A DNA stretch of 64,000 nucleotides from Streptomyces sp. NBC_00878 (GCF_026341515.1 NZ_JAPEOK010000001.1:806001-870000); one strand, 5' to 3'. Counted from the first letter of the stretch, positions 27,552 through 35,853 are shown. A program made the numbers and translations. The notes: generated by a model not told the origin, from the sequence alone.

Positions 27552-28247
27552 ATGGCGACGTTCGTACTGATTCATGGTTCCTGGGGTGGAGGCTGGGTCT
27601 GGGACCGTATGCGGCCCGTCCTGGAAGAGGCCGGCCACCGTGTTCTGACTCCCACGCTCACCGGGTTCGCCGAGAAACACGATCTGTCCCGGCCGGAGGT
27701 GGGGCTCTCCGTGAATGTCCGGGAGGTCGCCGATCTGCTCGTCGGAGAGCAGGTCGAGGACGTGATTCTCGTGGGCCACAGCTACGGCGGCATGGTCATC
27801 ACCGGGGTGGCCGCCCTCGTCCCGGATCGCATCGGACAGATCGTGTACGTGGACGGCTTCGTCCCCACCACCGGCGAGTCGGCCTTCACCATGCTTCCCT
27901 GGCTGGAAGACGCGTTCGTGGCCCCCGAGGGCGGCCCGGACTGGGAGGCCGCCCCGCTGGACCCACGCGCGCTCGGCGCCGACGAGGACGGCGCCACCTG
28001 GCTGGAGAGCCGCCTGACCCCCATGCCTCGCCTCACCCATGCCGAACCGCTGGGACCGGGCAGCGAGGAAGTCCTGGACGGCAAGCAGGTGACCTACATT
28101 CACTGCGCGGCCCAGGAGTTCTTCAACGACACCGCCGCCGCCGTGGTCAAGCGCGGGTTCCGTCTTGTCACCCTCACCGAGGTCACTCACGTCGAGGTGC
28201 TGGTGCAACCGCGGGTCCTGGCCCGCGAACTGCTCGGACTTCTCTGA
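27552..28247 (+). CDS. alpha/beta hydrolase (MekB/SABP2-like esterase type)
   Basis: 231-aa serine hydrolase. LIHGSWGGGWVWDRM forms the oxyanion loop; VILVGHSYGGMVITG carries the nucleophile Ser77; VTLTEVTHVEVL supplies the likely catalytic His213. The layout matches plant salicylate-esterase/hydroxynitrile-lyase-like hydrolases widespread in soil bacteria. AGGAGGAAGAG precedes the ATG. It converges with the XRE-cupin regulator and shares an operator motif with it, so it is probably the regulator's target. Substrate unknown. Confidence 0.9.
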   Translation: MATFVLIHGSWGGGWVWDRMRPVLEEAGHRVLTPTLTGFAEKHDLSRPEVGLSVNVREVADLLVGEQVEDVILVGHSYGGMVITGVAALVPDRIGQIVYVDGFVPTTGESAFTMLPWLEDAFVAPEGGPDWEAAPLDPRALGADEDGATWLESRLTPMPRLTHAEPLGPGSEEVLDGKQVTYIHCAAQEFFNDTAAAVVKRGFRLVTLTEVTHVEVLVQPRVLARELLGLL

Positions 28248-28262
28248 CCGGTCGGCGAACGG

Positions 28263-28853
28263 TCAGCGCCGGGGTTTCGGTGAGGGAACCGGGTGATGCA
28301 TCGGCATGGTCGCGGCCGTCGACGCGACCAGCACGGTGGCGGGCTGCTCGCTCCTGTTGGTCAAGCGGTGGACCTTCGACGAGTCGAAGTGAAGGGAATC
28401 ACCGGCGCCCAGCGAGATGTCCTTGCCGTCCAGGCGGAAAAGCACGTCGCCCGACAGGACGTGCAGCCACTCTTCGCCCGCGTGCTTGGCGTCCTTGGTC
28501 GACTTTCCGGGCTCCACCTCCACGCGAATGACAGCGATCGTGGACCCCGGGCCGCTCAGGACGGTGTAGTGCCCGTCCTGCCCGGGATGCTCGACCACCT
28601 CGCCGCCTCGTACGAGGTGGTAGTCCTCCGGCTCCTGCTCCTGGATCAGCTCACTCACCGAGATCCCGTACACCCGGGCGATCTGGAGGAGGCTGCCGAT
28701 GGACGGCTGCCGATGCCCCTTCTCCAGACGGGAGAGGTGTGTGACGGAGATACCGGTCTGCTCGGACAAGGTCACCAGCGTGATGCCGCGTTCGCTGCGC
28801 AGGTCCTTCAGCCGATGACCTACCCAAGCGTCCAGCTCGTTCTCGTGCGCCAT
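28263..28853 (-). CDS. XRE family regulator with cupin domain
   Basis: 196-aa transcription factor. N-terminal XRE helix-turn-helix (residues about 13-68: LKDLRSERGITLVTLSEQ, THLSRLEKGHRQPS) and C-terminal cupin (about 110-185: GEEWLHVLSGDVLFRLDG, DSLHFDSSKVHRLTN) that binds a small ligand. Single-domain regulators of this type usually repress a neighbouring metabolic gene. A TTGCC-N5-GGCAA palindrome lies 35 bp upstream of its start and again before the alpha/beta hydrolase gene, pointing to autoregulation plus control of the hydrolase. Confidence 0.92.
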   Translation of the reverse strand: MAHENELDAWVGHRLKDLRSERGITLVTLSEQTGISVTHLSRLEKGHRQPSIGSLLQIARVYGISVSELIQEQEPEDYHLVRGGEVVEHPGQDGHYTVLSGPGSTIAVIRVEVEPGKSTKDAKHAGEEWLHVLSGDVLFRLDGKDISLGAGDSLHFDSSKVHRLTNRSEQPATVLVASTAATMPMHHPVPSPKPRR

Positions 28854-28887
28854 GTTCGTAACCTACACACCTCATAGACAAAGCATG

Positions 28888-28902
28888 TTGCCGAGTTGGC
28901 AA
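28888..28902. promoter_or_regulatory. TTGCC-N5-GGCAA operator upstream of XRE regulator
   Basis: TTGCC-GAGTT-GGCAA, 35 bp before the XRE-cupin start codon; spacing and half-sites match the site at 27445-27461. Confidence 0.7.
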
Positions 28903-28956
28903 ATATCGCGGGGCGAGTGTGCCGGGAAGGTCGATGCCCGCGGCTCAACCTCCCCC

Positions 28957-29568
28957 TCACCGCCCGGCGAGGATCGCGGCCACCCCGGATTCGAACCGCT
29001 CGTCGAAGGACGTCGGCGCGAGATGTCCGGCCACGCGATGGAGCGAGGGGTAGGCCGTCTCGGAGATCGCGCCCGCCAGGATGTCGCCCAGTGGGCGCTC
29101 GTTGACCGCCTGCTCCTCCTGCGTGAGGCCCAGGGTGAAGTAGGTGACCGCCCACGCCGTCCACGCGGCCTCGCGGTCACCCGGGCCGCACTTCAGCAGC
29201 GCCTCCACCAGGGCCTCCGCGAAGCGCAGGGTGTGCGGCTCGGCGGCATAGGTGCCTACCACCAGCGCGGCACCGTCGCGATGGGACAGCAGGGCGCGGC
29301 GGTAGCGGCGGGCCAGCTCGCGGGCGCGTTCGTCGGGGGCGGCCGACAGGTCGGTCAGCGGGATTTCGCCGAGTACGGCGTCCGCCATGAGCTCCAGCAT
29401 TCGGGCCTTGGTCTTCACGTGCCACTGCACGGTGTTCATCCGTACACCGAGGCGGTCGGCGACCGCTCTCGTGGACACCGCGTCCAGGCCCTTGTCGTCC
29501 AGGAGGCTCAGCGCCGCACGGATCACCGTGGCCGGATCCAGCCGGTCGCTCTGTTGCTTATTGGTCAC
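28957..29568 (-). CDS. TetR family repressor
   Basis: 203-aa regulator. GTG start (MTNKQQSDRL). Helix-turn-helix at about residues 13-55 (VIRAALSLLDDKGLDAVST, RLGVRMNTVQWHVKTK) and a TetR_C-type ligand-binding domain. Divergent from the FAD monooxygenase gene; an operator overlaps its own start codon (29560-29576) and a second lies nearer the monooxygenase. By analogy with TetX/Rdx-type systems, the ligand is probably an aromatic compound that the monooxygenase modifies (inference). Confidence 0.92.
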   Translation of the reverse strand: MTNKQQSDRLDPATVIRAALSLLDDKGLDAVSTRAVADRLGVRMNTVQWHVKTKARMLELMADAVLGEIPLTDLSAAPDERARELARRYRRALLSHRDGAALVVGTYAAEPHTLRFAEALVEALLKCGPGDREAAWTAWAVTYFTLGLTQEEQAVNERPLGDILAGAISETAYPSLHRVAGHLAPTSFDERFESGVAAILAGR

Positions 29569-29612
29569 CGACCTAGTTTACTGCATGACCAACCCCTAGG
29601 TCACCGACCTAG
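29560..29612. promoter_or_regulatory. paired TetR operators between regulator and monooxygenase
   Basis: CTAGGTC-ACC-GACCTAG (29596-29612) is a perfect 7-3-7 palindrome. A second copy 36 bp away, TTGGTC-ACC-GACCTAG (29561-29576), matches except in one half and covers the TetR start codon. GGTCACCGACCTAG is identical in both. They should control both divergent promoters. Confidence 0.8.
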
Positions 29613-29664
29613 AGCTGTCACGGCATCAGGCGTCTGGTCGCCGACCAAGAGAAGGGTGATTTTC

Positions 29665-31143
29665 ATGGAGACACAGCAGGTCGTCATCGCCGGAGGCGGC
29701 CCCGTCGGGCTCTGGCTCGCCGCCGAACTGCGGCTGAACGGCATCTCCGTCACCGTCCTTGAAGCACGCACCGAGATCGACCAGCGCTCCAAGGCGCTCA
29801 CCGTGCACCCGCGCGGAATCGAGGTACTGGCCTCACGCGGGATCCACCAGCGGTTCCTCGACGAGAGCCTGAAGATCTCCACCGGCCACTTCGCCAACCT
29901 CGCCAACCGGCTCGACTTCTCCGTCCTGGACACGCCGTTCCCCTACACCCTCTTCATCCCCCAGGCCCGCACCGAGGCGCTCTTCGAGGAGTACGCCCTC
30001 GGGCTCGGCGCCACCATCCGGCGCGGGCATCGCGTCACCGGCTTGACCGAGCACGCGGACTCGGTGACCGTGCGGGTGGAGGGGCCGGAAGGACCGTACG
30101 AGATCCAGGCCGAGTACATCGCCGGCTGTGACGGCACCAAGAGCACCGTGCGCGAGGCCGCCCGCATCGACTTCCCCGGTACGCCCTCCACCTACCTCGG
30201 CTGGCTCGGCGATGTCCTCTTCGACAACCCGCCCCCGCCCGGTTTCAACCGCTTCGACGAGCGTGGCGGGCTGATGATCATTCCGCTGCCCGACAACCAG
30301 TGGCGCATCGCAGGCACCAGCCCCGACAGCGCGACCACCGAGTGGCCCGGCGACCTCACGCTGGACGAACTGCGGCAGAAGGTCATCGACATCGCCGGTG
30401 ACGACTTCGGCATGCGCGCCCCGTCCTGGCTCTCCCGCTTCGGCAACGCCACCCGGCTGGCCACCCACTACCGGCGCGGACGCGTCGTGCTCGCGGGCGA
30501 CGCCGCCCACCAGCACTACCCCACCGGCGGCGTCGGCATGAACGTCGGCTTCCAGGACGCCTTCAACCTGGGCTGGAAGCTGGCCGCGACGATCGACGGC
30601 TGGGCCTCGGACGGGCTACTGGACAGCTACCACAGCGACCGGTACCCGGTCGGCGAGCAGCTGATGGAGCACAGCCGCGCGCAGACGTACCTGTTCCACG
30701 CCTTCTCGCCCGAGGGGCTCGCCCTGCGCGACCTGCTCAGCCGGATGGTCCCCGAGTCACGGGAGTTCAGCGACTTTCTGGCCGGTCGGCTCACCGCGCT
30801 CGACGTCGCCTACTCGAGCACCGACCCGACGGCCCACCCGGTGACCGGCACCCGCGCCCCCGACCTCCCGCTCACCGGCACGGACAGCACCTTGTTCGGC
30901 ACGCTGCGGGCGGACTCGTACGTGCTGCTCGACCTCACGGCAGACGGCGCGCTCACCGACCGCGCCCAGGAGCGGATCACCGTGCACGGCGGGGTGCCCG
31001 ACCGGACGCGGGACGCCTGGCAGGACGTACGCGCCGCCCTGATCCGGCCCGACGGGCATGTGACGTGGGCCTGGACGGAGCAGGACGACACCAAGCTGGG
31101 GGCGCACGTGGACGCGGTCATCGCCACCGCCCTCGGCCGCTAG
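29665..31143 (+). CDS. FAD-dependent aromatic monooxygenase
   Basis: 492-aa class A flavoprotein monooxygenase of the polyketide/rifampicin-hydroxylase type. FAD motif VVIAGGGPVGLWLAAEL at the N-terminus, GCDGTKSTVREAA (DG motif, about residues 155-167), and RVVLAGDAAHQHYPTGGVGMN (GD motif). The C-terminal 110 residues form the thioredoxin-like domain usual in this type. ATG with GAAGGG 11 bp upstream. First gene of a two-gene operon with an SDR, under the divergent TetR. It may hydroxylate or inactivate an aromatic antibiotic; the substrate is not predictable. Confidence 0.9.
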   Translation: METQQVVIAGGGPVGLWLAAELRLNGISVTVLEARTEIDQRSKALTVHPRGIEVLASRGIHQRFLDESLKISTGHFANLANRLDFSVLDTPFPYTLFIPQARTEALFEEYALGLGATIRRGHRVTGLTEHADSVTVRVEGPEGPYEIQAEYIAGCDGTKSTVREAARIDFPGTPSTYLGWLGDVLFDNPPPPGFNRFDERGGLMIIPLPDNQWRIAGTSPDSATTEWPGDLTLDELRQKVIDIAGDDFGMRAPSWLSRFGNATRLATHYRRGRVVLAGDAAHQHYPTGGVGMNVGFQDAFNLGWKLAATIDGWASDGLLDSYHSDRYPVGEQLMEHSRAQTYLFHAFSPEGLALRDLLSRMVPESREFSDFLAGRLTALDVAYSSTDPTAHPVTGTRAPDLPLTGTDSTLFGTLRADSYVLLDLTADGALTDRAQERITVHGGVPDRTRDAWQDVRAALIRPDGHVTWAWTEQDDTKLGAHVDAVIATALGR

Positions 31144-31157
31144 AAGGGACCGGAATC

Positions 31158-31913
31158 ATGGATCTCGGACTCAAGGACAGGGTGTACGTCCTCACCGGTG
31201 CCACGCGCGGGCTGGGTTACGCCGTCGCGCGCGAACTGGTCGCCGACGGGGCCAAGGTGGTCGTCACCGGCCGCGACGAGAAGCGCGCCGCCGAGGCGGC
31301 GGCCGAACTGGGCCCGAACGCGGCCGGAGTCGCCGTGGACAACTCCGCCCCCCAGGCACCACAGCAACTGATCGCCACCGCACGGGAGTTGTTCGGCGGC
31401 TTCGACGGCATCCTCGTCAGCGTCGGCGGACCGCCCGCGGGCAACGTGGCGGACAACACCGACGAGCAGTGGCAGGCGGCCTTCGAGTCGGTGTTCCTGG
31501 GCGCGGTACGGCTCGCCCGAGCGGCCGCCGCCGAACTGAAGGACGGGGGCTCCATCGGGTTCGTCCTGTCCATCACGGCGCACGAACCGGCCCCCGGAAT
31601 GGTCATCTCCAACGGGCTGCGGCCCGGACTCGCCGGGTTCGCCAAGTCACTCGCGGACGAGCTGGGCCCGCGCGGCATCCGCGTATTCGGCCTGCTGCCG
31701 GGGCGGATCGGTACGGATCGCATGCGCGAGCTGGACGGGCTGTCCCCCGATCCCGAGACCAGGCGGGCCGCCAACGAGTCCGGGATTCCGCTGCGGCGGT
31801 ACGGAGCGCCGGAGGAGTTCGGACGCGCGGGCGCGTTCATGCTCTCGCCGGCGGCCTCCTACGTGACCGGGGTGATGCTGTCGGTGGACGGCGGGGCCCG
31901 GCGCGGCTTCTGA
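31158..31913 (+). CDS. SDR-like protein lacking the catalytic Tyr-Lys pair
   Basis: 251 aa, 14 bp after the monooxygenase with GAAGGGA ribosome-binding site. The cofactor part is intact (TGATRGLGYAVAREL). In place of the Y-x3-K active site it has ISNGLRPGLAGFAKSL, so Ser and Arg occupy the Tyr and Lys positions; VSVGGPP replaces the usual NNAG. This matches a known atypical branch of 3-oxoacyl-ACP reductase-like SDRs. It may bind NAD(P) without acting as a standard reductase, or use other residues. Probably works on the monooxygenase product. Confidence 0.85.
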   Translation: MDLGLKDRVYVLTGATRGLGYAVARELVADGAKVVVTGRDEKRAAEAAAELGPNAAGVAVDNSAPQAPQQLIATARELFGGFDGILVSVGGPPAGNVADNTDEQWQAAFESVFLGAVRLARAAAAELKDGGSIGFVLSITAHEPAPGMVISNGLRPGLAGFAKSLADELGPRGIRVFGLLPGRIGTDRMRELDGLSPDPETRRAANESGIPLRRYGAPEEFGRAGAFMLSPAASYVTGVMLSVDGGARRGF

Positions 31914-31950
31914 CGTCGTTCGGCCAAGGCACACAGCCAAGGCACACAGC

Positions 31951-31982
31951 AGCGGCCATCGCGGGAGCTCGCGATGGCCGCT
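31951..31982 (+). terminator. hairpin after the monooxygenase-SDR operon
   Basis: 13-bp perfect stem AGCGGCCATCGCG / CGCGATGGCCGCT, loop GGAGCT, 38 bp after the SDR stop and 60 bp before the convergent gene's stop. Just upstream is a short direct repeat, CCAAGGCACACAG, present twice. Confidence 0.75.
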
Positions 31983-32041
31983 CTGTACTGAGCACTGTGC
32001 ACGGATCGGGCCGTTTGAACAGGTCGCGGGGTTGAGCGAGG

Positions 32042-32524
32042 TCACTTCGGACGATCATCCTCATCGAGCGGCCACAGCTGCAGCAACCACTCTTCGACAC
32101 CCTCGTAGTACAGCTCGTCGCCGATGAGGGCTTCCGCCTCGGCACGGCCCCGGCAGTGGGCCTTCAGCCGGTAGGAGCCGAGACGCTCGATCGGCAGAGG
32201 ATCGCCAACAGGGCCGCCGTCCCATTCGCGCAGAAGCAGGCTTCCACTGTCGGACCGAAGATCGGCCTCTTCCACGACCTCCCACAGCGAGGGGTCTTGA
32301 GGGTCCGGTTGCGCCGACCAGACTTCAACCTTCACCAGCGGGTAGAAGTCGTTCCCGCCTGTTCGAAGGATGGCCCCGTGCCCCGCAGCCACCACCATGT
32401 GGGGCGATCGCGCCCATCCGTCCGGGGCTTCCACACTGGCCCCGTCGTCGACCAGCTGGAAATGCCGGTACTCAATGCGTGGCATCGCATCATCGACAAC
32501 AGCAAGCAGTTGGCGATCAGCCAT
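32042..32524 (-). CDS. hypothetical protein, 160 aa
   Basis: Not recognised. Soluble, acidic (many Asp/Glu), with Trp-rich stretches: VEVWSAQPDPQDPSLWEVVE, LLLREWDGGPVGDPL, GSYRLKAHCRGRAEAEAL and VEEWLLQLWPLDED. No signal peptide or membrane segment. The composition resembles small actinobacterial proteins seen near toxin-immunity loci, but no toxin gene is adjacent. Start ATG (MADRQLL) has AAAGGAT nearby as a weak ribosome-binding site. The codon use is slightly less GC-biased than the neighbours. Confidence 0.7.
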   Translation of the reverse strand: MADRQLLAVVDDAMPRIEYRHFQLVDDGASVEAPDGWARSPHMVVAAGHGAILRTGGNDFYPLVKVEVWSAQPDPQDPSLWEVVEEADLRSDSGSLLLREWDGGPVGDPLPIERLGSYRLKAHCRGRAEAEALIGDELYYEGVEEWLLQLWPLDEDDRPK

Positions 32525-32768
32525 GAGCGATCCTTTCTGGGCGGCCCCTCAAGTTGGCTTGGCCGGCCTGGCCGAGGGGGCGTTGCAGCTGAGGCGCGGC
32601 CACGCTACCGGGGGATTGTGAAACTGGATGCGCTGCCCGAGTCTCGTAGCGGGCGATCTTGTGTGTTTCAGGCGGCGTTCGAAGTGGCCAAGCCCTGGCT
32701 GCGCGGCCTTGGGGTACTTCCGTTGCACAGGCATCGGCCCCGTGTTCTCACAGTGCTCACTGGGGAAA

Positions 32769-33713
32769 TCAGGCGGTGTTCACGCCAGGCACGCCTGCGA
32801 GCAGCGCGCGCCAGCGATCGACGATGCCGTCGACCGCCGCGTCGCCCTCGGGAATGAGATCGCCCAGCACCGGGAAGTCGTGGACCTGCCCGGCGACGCG
32901 GAGCAGGGATACGTCGACTCCGGCCGCCCGCAGAGCGCGGGCGTACTCCTCCCCGGCGTCACGGAGCGGGTCGTACTCGGCCGTGACGACCAAGGCCGCG
33001 GGTGTGCCCGCCAGTTCGGTGGCGGCGCCCGGGGACAGCCGGGGGTCCGACAGGTCCTGTCCAGGCGCGTAGAGGCTGATCCAGTGCTCGAACTCGCTCG
33101 TCGACACGAAGTAGCCCTTGGCGAACTCGACGTAGGAGCCATGGCGATGGACAAGGTTCACCGCCGCGCAGATGAGCAGTTGAGCGCGGACGGTGAAGTC
33201 GTCCGTGGACCGCGAGGCCTGTGCGACGACCGCGGCGAGATTGCCCCCGGCGCTGTCACCACCGACGAGGATGCCCGGTCCGCCGGCCTTGAGGTCGGCG
33301 GCGTTCCGGCTGAGCCAGGCCGCCGCGGCGAGCGCGTCCTCGACGGCGGCGGGGTACGGGTTCTCGGGTGCCAGCCGGTAGTCGACGTTCACCACCACTC
33401 CCCCGCTGCGTGCGGTGAGCTTGCGGCACAAGGCGTCGGAGGTCTTGAGCCCACCTACCGACCATCCGCCGCCGTGGAAGTACAGCAAGGGCGGCAGGCC
33501 GGAATCGCGCTCCGGGTGATACACCCTCGCGGGGACGGCTCCTGACGGCGTCGGTATGTCGACATCGGAGGTGGAGCCGACCTGGTCTCCCGGGCCGAAG
33601 CTCGCCGCCAACGTGTCGAGCTGAAGCCGGGCCTGCTGGATGGGAAGGTCCGCCAGCGACGGACCGTCCGAGGCCATCTCGATGAGGCGCTGCACGCCCG
33701 GGACAAGCGGCAT
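32769..33713 (-). CDS. hormone-sensitive-lipase family esterase
   Basis: 314-aa alpha/beta hydrolase of the HSL/GDSAG type. HGGGW oxyanion motif at residues 80-84, nucleophile Ser154 in GGDSAGGN, Asp249 in TAEYDPLRDAG, and His279 in GQVHDFPV. Hydrolyses short acyl esters in the cytoplasm. Last gene of a same-strand group Lrp - class II aldolase - RidA - esterase; gap to RidA 75 bp. The grouping suggests breakdown of an ester-containing compound, but the substrate is unknown. Confidence 0.93.
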   Translation of the reverse strand: MPLVPGVQRLIEMASDGPSLADLPIQQARLQLDTLAASFGPGDQVGSTSDVDIPTPSGAVPARVYHPERDSGLPPLLYFHGGGWSVGGLKTSDALCRKLTARSGGVVVNVDYRLAPENPYPAAVEDALAAAAWLSRNAADLKAGGPGILVGGDSAGGNLAAVVAQASRSTDDFTVRAQLLICAAVNLVHRHGSYVEFAKGYFVSTSEFEHWISLYAPGQDLSDPRLSPGAATELAGTPAALVVTAEYDPLRDAGEEYARALRAAGVDVSLLRVAGQVHDFPVLGDLIPEGDAAVDGIVDRWRALLAGVPGVNTA

Positions 33714-33788
33714 CAGGGCTCCTTTGTCATGGATGCGTGGACACGTTGAAAGCGGGCGTACATGAATGGTGAGGTCGCTCGGCGAGGC

Positions 33789-34196
33789 TCACCGCAGAAC
33801 CGCGAACCCATCGACCTCGATGAGCCACTCGGGCAGGCCGAGCGTCTGCACACCGAGGAAAGTGCTCGCCGATACCGGCCACGTGCCGTCGAAGGCACGC
33901 TGGCCCGCGGCGAAGATGGGACCGATCAACTCGGGTTTGTGACCGACGACGTGAATCGTGTTCTTGATCAGATCGTCCGGGGTGGCGCCTGCGGCTTCCA
34001 GGGCGGCCCTGAAGTTACGAAAGGCCTGTTCGGCCTGGGCTTCATGGTCTCCGGGTCCGACGAGGTTGCCCTCGGAGTCGAGCGCGATCTGCCCCGCGAT
34101 CGCGATGAAGCGGGTGCCCGTGCCGATCGCCGCGTGGGTGTAGAGGCCCTGGATCGGGGGCGCGACAGTGTCCGGGTCCACTCGTTGAATTGACAT
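33789..34196 (-). CDS. RidA family protein
   Basis: 135 aa, the YjgF/YER057c/UK114 fold: ALDSEGNLVGPGDHEAQAEQAFRNFRAALEAAGATPDDLIKNTIHVV is typical in order and length, though the canonical C-terminal Arg of imine deaminases (R in the NxxxR/CxxR strand) is not obvious, so it may belong to an Rid subgroup without 2-aminoacrylate deaminase activity. It lies 50 bp after the class II aldolase gene and is likely co-transcribed. Confidence 0.9.
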   Translation of the reverse strand: MSIQRVDPDTVAPPIQGLYTHAAIGTGTRFIAIAGQIALDSEGNLVGPGDHEAQAEQAFRNFRAALEAAGATPDDLIKNTIHVVGHKPELIGPIFAAGQRAFDGTWPVSASTFLGVQTLGLPEWLIEVDGFAVLR

Positions 34197-34246
34197 TGCG
34201 TCTCCAGTCTCATTTCAGGGTCGGCGCACGCACCTCGGCGCCTCCG

Positions 34247-35056
34247 TCAGTCCAGGACGTCGGGTTCCTCGTCCACGACGAGTCCGGCGAGGAGGTTGAA
34301 GTTGTGCCGGGCCATGTTGGCGTTGCTGAACTGCCGGTGAGCCAGCGTTACTTCCTCGTCGGTCATGATCCGCGGCTTGCCCGCCGCGTCGGCCAGCAGT
34401 TGCATCTGGCAGGCCCGGTCCATCGTGATGAACCACCAGGCCGCCTCTTCGACGGACCGACCCACGGTGAGCAGTCCGTGATGGCGCAGGATCGCCGCCC
34501 TGCTGTCTCCCAGCCGCTCGGCGATGCGCTCGCCCTCCGCCTTCTCCAGCACGAGGCCCTTGTACTCGTCGAAGAGCACATGGTCCCCGGCGAAGGCGCA
34601 CGATTCCTGGACGATCGGGTCGAGAAGCTTGTTCAGCGACGCGAACGCACGGCCGTGGATCGTGTGAGCGTGTGCGACGGCGACCGCGTCGGGGCGCGCG
34701 TGGTGAATCGAGGAGTGGATCCAGAAGGCGGCCTTGTTGGTGCGGCGATCGCCCTCGATCACCTGCCCCCGCTCGTCGATGAGCAGCAGATCACTGACCC
34801 GGATCTTCGAGAAGTGCACGGCGTACGGGTTGACCCAGAACCGGTCGGGGAACTCCGGGTCGCGTGCCGTGATGTGTCCTGCGATGCCTTCGTCGAACCC
34901 GTACCTCGCGAAGATCCGGAAGGCGGTCGCCAGCTGTTCCTTGCGGTGCCGGCGCTCGGCCTCGACCGAACCCTTCGCGTCCGACAGTTGGGGTATGTCG
35001 AGCTCGCCGATGCTGTCCAGTTCTTCTGCGCCGGCGCTCTCAGTCGACACGGACAT
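34247..35056 (-). CDS. class II aldolase/adducin family protein
   Basis: 269-aa zinc aldolase-like protein of the AraD/FucA family. GFDEGIAGHITARDP near residue 55, metal-binding HAHTIHGRAF and HHGLLTVGRSVEEA (third His). Residues 1-30 are a polar extension. Members cleave or isomerise sugar phosphates or decarboxylate hydroxy acids; several soil-bacterial relatives act on small aromatic or hydroxy acids. ATG with GGGAGG 9 bp upstream. First gene of the aldolase-RidA-esterase group; direct GGCAAAT repeats lie upstream. Confidence 0.9.
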   Translation of the reverse strand: MSVSTESAGAEELDSIGELDIPQLSDAKGSVEAERRHRKEQLATAFRIFARYGFDEGIAGHITARDPEFPDRFWVNPYAVHFSKIRVSDLLLIDERGQVIEGDRRTNKAAFWIHSSIHHARPDAVAVAHAHTIHGRAFASLNKLLDPIVQESCAFAGDHVLFDEYKGLVLEKAEGERIAERLGDSRAAILRHHGLLTVGRSVEEAAWWFITMDRACQMQLLADAAGKPRIMTDEEVTLAHRQFSNANMARHNFNLLAGLVVDEEPDVLD

Positions 35057-35133
35057 GAGCTCATGCCTCCCTGTTCGCTGCTGGTGGGACTCCTTCAGCG
35101 TGCGCCCGGCCAAGCAGGGAAGTCAACCCTGGT

Positions 35134-35161
35134 GGCAAATTCATGTGCCCCCAGGGCAAAT
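35134..35161. promoter_or_regulatory. direct repeats upstream of class II aldolase gene
   Basis: GGCAAAT occurs at 35134-35140 and 35155-35161, exactly 21 bp (two helical turns) apart, inside CCCTGG ... CCAGGG. Suited to a regulator binding one face of the helix, possibly the neighbouring Lrp protein. Confidence 0.4.
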
Positions 35162-35181
35162 GTCATCTCGCGCTTCCACCT

Positions 35182-35226
35182 GAGCTGTCAGAGCTGTCGG
35201 AGCTGTCGGAGCTGTCAGAGCTCTCG
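35182..35226. repeat. 9-bp tandem repeat, five units
   Basis: GAGCTGTCA, GAGCTGTCG, GAGCTGTCG, GAGCTGTCA, GAGCTCTCG, directly abutting and ending 2 bp before the Lrp stop codon, between Lrp and aldolase genes. Not coding. Confidence 0.85.
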
Positions 35227-35228
35227 GA

Positions 35229-35684
35229 TCAGGCTCGGCCGTCTCGCCGCCACGCGCCCAGCACCATCAACGTCTTCGTCCCGATCACCGGCCCCGCTCG
35301 CCGCAGCCGGTCGATGACATCCCGCAGATGCTGGACGCCCGACACGCGGACCCGGACCAGCGCGTCGGGATCCCCGGCCACCGTGAAGACCTCCAGGACC
35401 TCCGTGACACTGGTGGCCGCCATGGTGATCATCTCGACCTTCACGTCCCCTGCGAACCTCAGCTCGACGAACGCCTCGAAGCTGGACCCGAGCTTGCCGT
35501 GATCCAGAACGACCGTGTAGCCCGCGATCACCCCGACGCGTTCGAGGCGGTCGATGCGCCTCTTCACGGCGGAGGGAGACAGGCTGACCTGCTCCGCGAT
35601 CTCCGTGACCGACCGTCGGCCGTCCTGCACCAACAGGTCGATGATCGTGCTGTCGACACTGTCGACGTGCTCGGTGTCCGGCAT
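35229..35684 (-). CDS. Lrp/AsnC family regulator
   Basis: 151-aa feast/famine regulator. AsnC-type helix-turn-helix at residues about 8-60 (IIDLLVQDGRRSVTEIAEQ, LSPSAVKRRIDRLERVGVI) and a C-terminal RAM effector domain that binds amino acids. ATG chosen with GAGGAG 6 bp upstream. It diverges from the acyl-CoA dehydrogenase/branched-chain dehydrogenase operon, as BkdR does in pseudomonads, so it probably senses a branched-chain amino acid and controls that operon (inference). It may also affect the aldolase group downstream. Confidence 0.92.
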   Translation of the reverse strand: MPDTEHVDSVDSTIIDLLVQDGRRSVTEIAEQVSLSPSAVKRRIDRLERVGVIAGYTVVLDHGKLGSSFEAFVELRFAGDVKVEMITMAATSVTEVLEVFTVAGDPDALVRVRVSGVQHLRDVIDRLRRAGPVIGTKTLMVLGAWRRDGRA

Positions 35685-35704
35685 GGTCACTCCTCGCTCG
35701 CGAG

Positions 35705-35743
35705 CAGGTTCTTTGCGTAGAACCTTGATCGGACTTCATGAAG
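35705..35743. promoter_or_regulatory. palindromes between Lrp gene and acyl-CoA dehydrogenase operon
   Basis: AGGTTCT-N6-AGAACCT (35705-35724) and the 12-bp palindrome ACTTCATGAAGT (35732-35743) lie side by side in the divergent promoter region, centres 23 bp apart. Likely Lrp sites. Confidence 0.55.
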
Positions 35744-35853
35744 TTTGCGCGCACGACAAGATCTCAGCAGGTTAATTGCCTCATGGGCGGCGCGCTGTCG
35801 ACTGTAGTCATCCACGAGTCCACCGGGACGAGACCGCAGGAGAGGGCCCAGCA

